NCBI RefSeq assembly: GCF_004217315.1
Contig: NZ_SGWR01000005.1
Span: 62,001-126,000, forward strand
DNA length: 64,000 nt
Direction: 5' to 3'
Source of the DNA: Corticibacter populi
GTDB taxonomy: Bacteria > Pseudomonadota > Gammaproteobacteria > Burkholderiales > Burkholderiaceae_C
Made by a program: the position numbers and the translations under genes. The notes under the pieces are model-generated. The model was not told the origin of the DNA and made no database searches. It saw only the letters and a program-made list of their open reading frames with translations. Shown piece after piece: positions 61,139-64,000 of this stretch (positions within the stretch are counted from its first letter, which is position 1; every line of letters begins with the position of its first letter).

Positions 61139-62552
61139 TGCCATGCATGCCCATGAAGAGGCCACGGCAGATTTTGACTTGGTGGTTATCGGCGCCGGCC
61201 CCGCCGGCATGGCTGCCGCACTGGCGGCCAGCCGCGGGGGTCTCTCGACGCTGCTGATCGATGAGCAGCCGGCCGTCGGCGGGCAGATCTACCGCAGCAT
61301 CACCGACACCGATGCGCAGCGCGAGCGCATCCTGGGGCCGGACTACAGCCATGGCGCGGCACTGGCGCGCGAGGTGCTGGAAGCGAACGCCGCGGGCCGG
61401 CTCACCCATTGGAGCGGCACGGCCGTGTGGCAGGTCGCGCCCGACAAGACCCTCCACGTGCTGCGTGAAAGCCGTACGCAGGCCGTGCGCGGGCGGGCCA
61501 TCATCGTGGCCACCGGCGCGATGGAGCGGCCCTTCCCGGTGCCGGGCTGGACCTTGCCGGGCGTGATGACCGCCGGCGCGGGACAGATCCTGCTCAAGAG
61601 CGCTTCGCTGGTGCCCAGCACACCCGTGGTGCTGGCCGGCTGCGGGCCGCTGCTGTACCTGCTGGCGGCCCAGTATCTGCGCGCCGGCGTGCCGCTGCGC
61701 GCCATCCTCGACACAACGGCGGGAACCGACCTGCGACTGGTCCTGCGCCATGCCCGCGACCTGCTGGCCGGCTGGCAGTACGTGGGCAAGGGCCTGCGCC
61801 TGCTGCGCGAGATCAAGGCCGCTGGCGTGCCCTTCTTCCACGACGTGCAGCAACTGCGCCTGGAGGGCCATGACCGGCTCGAGCGCGTGTCCTTCACCGC
61901 CGGTGGCAAGGTACAGGTGCTCGACTGCCAACTGGCGCTGCTGCATCAGGGCGTGGTGCCCAACACGCAGATCAGCTGGTCGCTGCGCGCCCGCCATCGC
62001 TGGGATGACACCCAGCTGTGCTGGCTGCCCGAGTGCGACGAATGGGGCCAGCTCAGCGTGCCGGGTATCCATGTGGCCGGTGACGGCGCGGCCATCGGCG
62101 GCGCACTGGTAGCGGCGTTGCAGGGCGAACTGGCGGCGTTGGGTGCCATGCGTGGCTTGGGCGCCGGCGATGCGGCGGTCATCGGGCGGCGCGCGGCCGA
62201 GTTGCGCGCGCAGATTCATCACCACCTGGCGATCCGCCCGTTCCTCAACCGCCAGTACCGCCCGCGCGACTCCTACCGCATTCCGGCCGATGAAGTGATG
62301 GTCTGCCGCTGCGAGGAAGTCACGGCCGGGGCCATCCGCGAGCAGGTGACCATCGGCTGCATCGGTCCGAACCAGACCAAGTCCTTCAGCCGCTGCGGCA
62401 TGGGCCCGTGCCAGGGACGCCAGTGCGGGCTGACGGTCACCGAGATCATTGCGCAGGCCAGCGGCCTGCCGCCACAGGAGGTGGGCTACTACCGCATCCG
62501 CCCGCCGATCAAGGCGTTAACGCTGGGCCAGCTGGCACAAGGTGACGCATGA
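61131..62552 (+). CDS. FAD/NAD(P)-binding oxidoreductase subunit with BFD-type Fe-S domain (OoxA/HcnB-like)
   Basis: 473 residues. The N-terminal DLVVIGAGPAGMAAALAASRGGLSTLLIDEQPAVGGQIYRS is a pyridine-nucleotide-disulfide type FAD site. A second nucleotide-binding motif is near residues 155-185 (VVLAGCGPLLYLLAAQYL). The C-terminus carries four cysteines in the Fer2_BFD pattern CRCEEV...RCGMGPCQGRQCG (about residues 392-435). The start was chosen at MTDAMHAHEE, the overlap with the Fe-S gene; the longer open frame is a shadow. Confidence 0.9.
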   Translation: MTDAMHAHEEATADFDLVVIGAGPAGMAAALAASRGGLSTLLIDEQPAVGGQIYRSITDTDAQRERILGPDYSHGAALAREVLEANAAGRLTHWSGTAVWQVAPDKTLHVLRESRTQAVRGRAIIVATGAMERPFPVPGWTLPGVMTAGAGQILLKSASLVPSTPVVLAGCGPLLYLLAAQYLRAGVPLRAILDTTAGTDLRLVLRHARDLLAGWQYVGKGLRLLREIKAAGVPFFHDVQQLRLEGHDRLERVSFTAGGKVQVLDCQLALLHQGVVPNTQISWSLRARHRWDDTQLCWLPECDEWGQLSVPGIHVAGDGAAIGGALVAALQGELAALGAMRGLGAGDAAVIGRRAAELRAQIHHHLAIRPFLNRQYRPRDSYRIPADEVMVCRCEEVTAGAIREQVTIGCIGPNQTKSFSRCGMGPCQGRQCGLTVTEIIAQASGLPPQEVGYYRIRPPIKALTLGQLAQGDA

Positions 62553-63685
62553 GTGGCAGGACCGGTGCCACGTCCACGGGCAGCGATGTGCTGGTCATCG
62601 GTGGTGGCCTGCAGGGCCTCTCCAGCGCATTGCAGCTGGCGCGGCGCGGCCTGCGGGTGCGTCTGCTGGAGGCGGAGTACTGCGGACGCCACGCCTCGGG
62701 CGTCAACGCCGGTGGCGTGCGCACGCTGGGGCGGCATGTGGCCGAGATTCCGCTGGCGCTCGGAGCGCGCCGGATGTGGCACCGGCTGCGGGAACTGCTT
62801 GGCGATGATGGCGGCTTCGTCGCCAGCGGGCAACTGCAGGTGGCGGAGAACGCGGCCGATCAACAGGCGGCGCAGGAGCGCATTGCCCAATTGCAGGCAC
62901 GCGGTTTCACGCACGAGCAGTGGATCGATCAGCAGGAGGTGCACGAACTGGTGCCCAGCATCTCGCCACACGTGGTGGGCGGCATCTGGGCGGCGGATGA
63001 TGGCTATGCACAGCCCTACCGCGTTGTCACGGCCTTCCGGCTGGCGGCGCTGCGGGCGGGCGTGCAGATCCATGAGGGCGCCGCAGCAACCACCGTCCGG
63101 CGGCGTGACGGCGTCTGGCAGGTCGAGGCTGGCAGCGCGCGCTACGCGGCGGCGCAATTGATCAACACGGCCGGAGCATGGGGCGCCGAACTGGCCGGCC
63201 GGCTCGGCGATGCCGTGCCGCTGCAGCCGGGCGGACTGATGTTGATGGTCACCCAGCGCGTGGCACCCTTCGTGCGGCCGGTGCTGGGCGCGGTGGGCCG
63301 GCCACTGTCGTTCAAGCAGTTCGACAACGGTACGGTGGTCATTGGGGGCGGCCTGCGCTGCGAGGCCGATGCCGCCGCGCGCGTGGCGCCGGTCGATCTC
63401 GCCAGCATGACGCGCAGCGCGCAGACCGTCGTCGATCTGTTCCCGCATCTGCGGGACATGCAGATCGTGCGGGCCTGGGCCGGGGTGGAAGGCTTTCTGC
63501 CAGACCAGATTCCGGTTATCGGGTTCGGGCGCGCGAGTCCTGGCGTAGTCCATGCCTTCGGTTTTTCCGCGCACGGTTTCGAGCTCAGCCCCATCATCGG
63601 CAGTATCGTGGCCGATCTCGTCGAGCACGGATCCACCGAGTGGCCCATCGCGCCTTTTGCGGTGGACCGCTTCGGCGCCGGCTGA
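62549..63685 (+). CDS. Second FAD-dependent DAO-family oxidoreductase (glycine/D-amino acid or sarcosine-oxidase-beta-like)
   Basis: 378 residues. It has an N-terminal DVLVIGGGLQGLSSALQLARRGLRVRLLEAEYCGRHASGVNAGGVR and a C-terminal GFSAHGFELSPIIGSIVADLV, both typical of DAO proteins. It is distinct from the first oxidase. The start overlaps the previous stop by 4 bases (ATGA). It probably oxidises a product or an intermediate of the first enzyme, or another amine of the same pathway; that is inference. Confidence 0.88.
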   Translation: MSGRTGATSTGSDVLVIGGGLQGLSSALQLARRGLRVRLLEAEYCGRHASGVNAGGVRTLGRHVAEIPLALGARRMWHRLRELLGDDGGFVASGQLQVAENAADQQAAQERIAQLQARGFTHEQWIDQQEVHELVPSISPHVVGGIWAADDGYAQPYRVVTAFRLAALRAGVQIHEGAAATTVRRRDGVWQVEAGSARYAAAQLINTAGAWGAELAGRLGDAVPLQPGGLMLMVTQRVAPFVRPVLGAVGRPLSFKQFDNGTVVIGGGLRCEADAAARVAPVDLASMTRSAQTVVDLFPHLRDMQIVRAWAGVEGFLPDQIPVIGFGRASPGVVHAFGFSAHGFELSPIIGSIVADLVEHGSTEWPIAPFAVDRFGAG

Positions 63686-63728
63686 ATCCTTGTTTTTTCT
63701 ATCTTTTTCTCACCATCAGGAGTTTTCC

Positions 63729-64000
63729 ATGAGCAACGACAGCAATGACATCCAGCGCATCGACAGCAACGAGCGCCTCAGCCGCATCGTCATCCACAAC
63801 GGCACCGTGTACGTGGCCGGCGTGACGGCCAGCGACATTCACGCCGATATCGAGGGCCAGACCCGTGACGTGCTGGGCAAGATCGACGGCTATCTCGCCC
63901 AGGCCGGCACCAGCAAATCCCGCTTGCTCACGGTGCAGATCTGGCTCAAGGACATCGAACGCGACTTCGCCGGCATGAACAAGGCCTGGGGCGAATGGGC
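63729..64000 (+). CDS. RidA (YjgF/YER057c/UK114) family protein, 3' end cut by the window
   Basis: 90 residues are visible from ATG after CAGGAG. The RidA core is clear: RLSRIVIHNGTVYVAGVTA, GQTRDVLGKIDGYLAQAGTSKSRLLTVQIWLKDIERDFAGMNKAWGEW. RidA proteins hydrolyse reactive imines and enamines released by flavin-dependent amine oxidation or PLP enzymes. Its position directly after two amine oxidases fits such detoxification. The catalytic arginine expected near the C-terminus lies outside the window. Confidence 0.88.
   Translation, partial: MSNDSNDIQRIDSNERLSRIVIHNGTVYVAGVTASDIHADIEGQTRDVLGKIDGYLAQAGTSKSRLLTVQIWLKDIERDFAGMNKAWGEW

Noticed and set aside
1-64000. Search for tRNA, rRNA, CRISPR arrays, riboswitches, insertion sequences and prophage
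   Set aside because: No cloverleaf-like segments, regularly spaced repeats, transposase/integrase motifs or known riboswitch cores were recognised in the gaps examined by eye. Covariance-model searches were not possible.

Overview
This window is a GC-rich piece of bacterial chromosome, almost certainly from a betaproteobacterium of the order Burkholderiales and most like the Comamonadaceae and their relatives. That placement is an inference. It rests on the block folK-pcnB-HAD hydrolase-hda facing purM-AI-2E-type permease, the small DUF3460 gene beside scpA, and an enterobacterial-type NADP isocitrate dehydrogenase. No rRNA, tRNA, CRISPR array, insertion sequence or prophage gene was found. 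Genes are closely packed on both strands.

Layout. Positions 1-8.4 kb carry a probable heme-acquisition locus: a TonB-dependent receptor cut by the left edge, a large PKD-repeat lipoprotein, a heme oxygenase, a periplasmic TPR protein and two small membrane proteins (DUF454, DUF423). Positions 8.4-14.8 kb are housekeeping (folK, pcnB, HAD-IB hydrolase, hda, purM, a permease). Positions 15-20.6 kb hold a GNAT acetyltransferase, a MASE1-GGDEF cyclase, a broken M48 lipoprotein protease, a Kbp-like LysM protein, coaX and a PIMT-like methyltransferase. Positions 20.9-25.3 kb encode an RND efflux pump without an outer-membrane channel. Then come msrA, icd and an OpgC-type membrane acyltransferase. 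A long minus-strand run from 37 to 29 kb holds DUF3460, scpA, a thioesterase, a NhaD-like antiporter, a 2-hydroxyacid dehydrogenase, rmuC and an ABC-F ATPase. bamE diverges from it.

The rest is more accessory. A low-GC intergenic stretch at 37.4-37.9 kb has DnaA-box-like motifs. It is followed by a CocE/NonD hydrolase with a divergent TetR regulator, and by acetate kinase. A Crp/Fnr regulator faces an acid-activation and uptake operon at 42.8-51.4 kb: acyl-CoA synthetase, LivG, LivH, LivM, binding protein, LivF and a PaaK-like ligase. A YgiB/YgiC-like pair lies at 52.1-54.2 kb. The right end (54.5-64 kb) is a catabolic island. A LysR regulator of the opine type faces a polyamine/opine-type ABC transporter, a three-subunit FAD/[2Fe-2S] amine oxidase resembling opine oxidase and HcnABC, a second DAO-type oxidase, and a RidA-like protein cut by the right edge.

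The best candidates for undescribed biology are the PKD lipoprotein in the heme locus, the amine-oxidase island with its unknown substrate, the DnaA-box-like array at 37.5 kb, and a 30-bp repeat found about 110 bp upstream of two unrelated genes. All functions are assigned by reading protein motifs and gene order; no database search was run.
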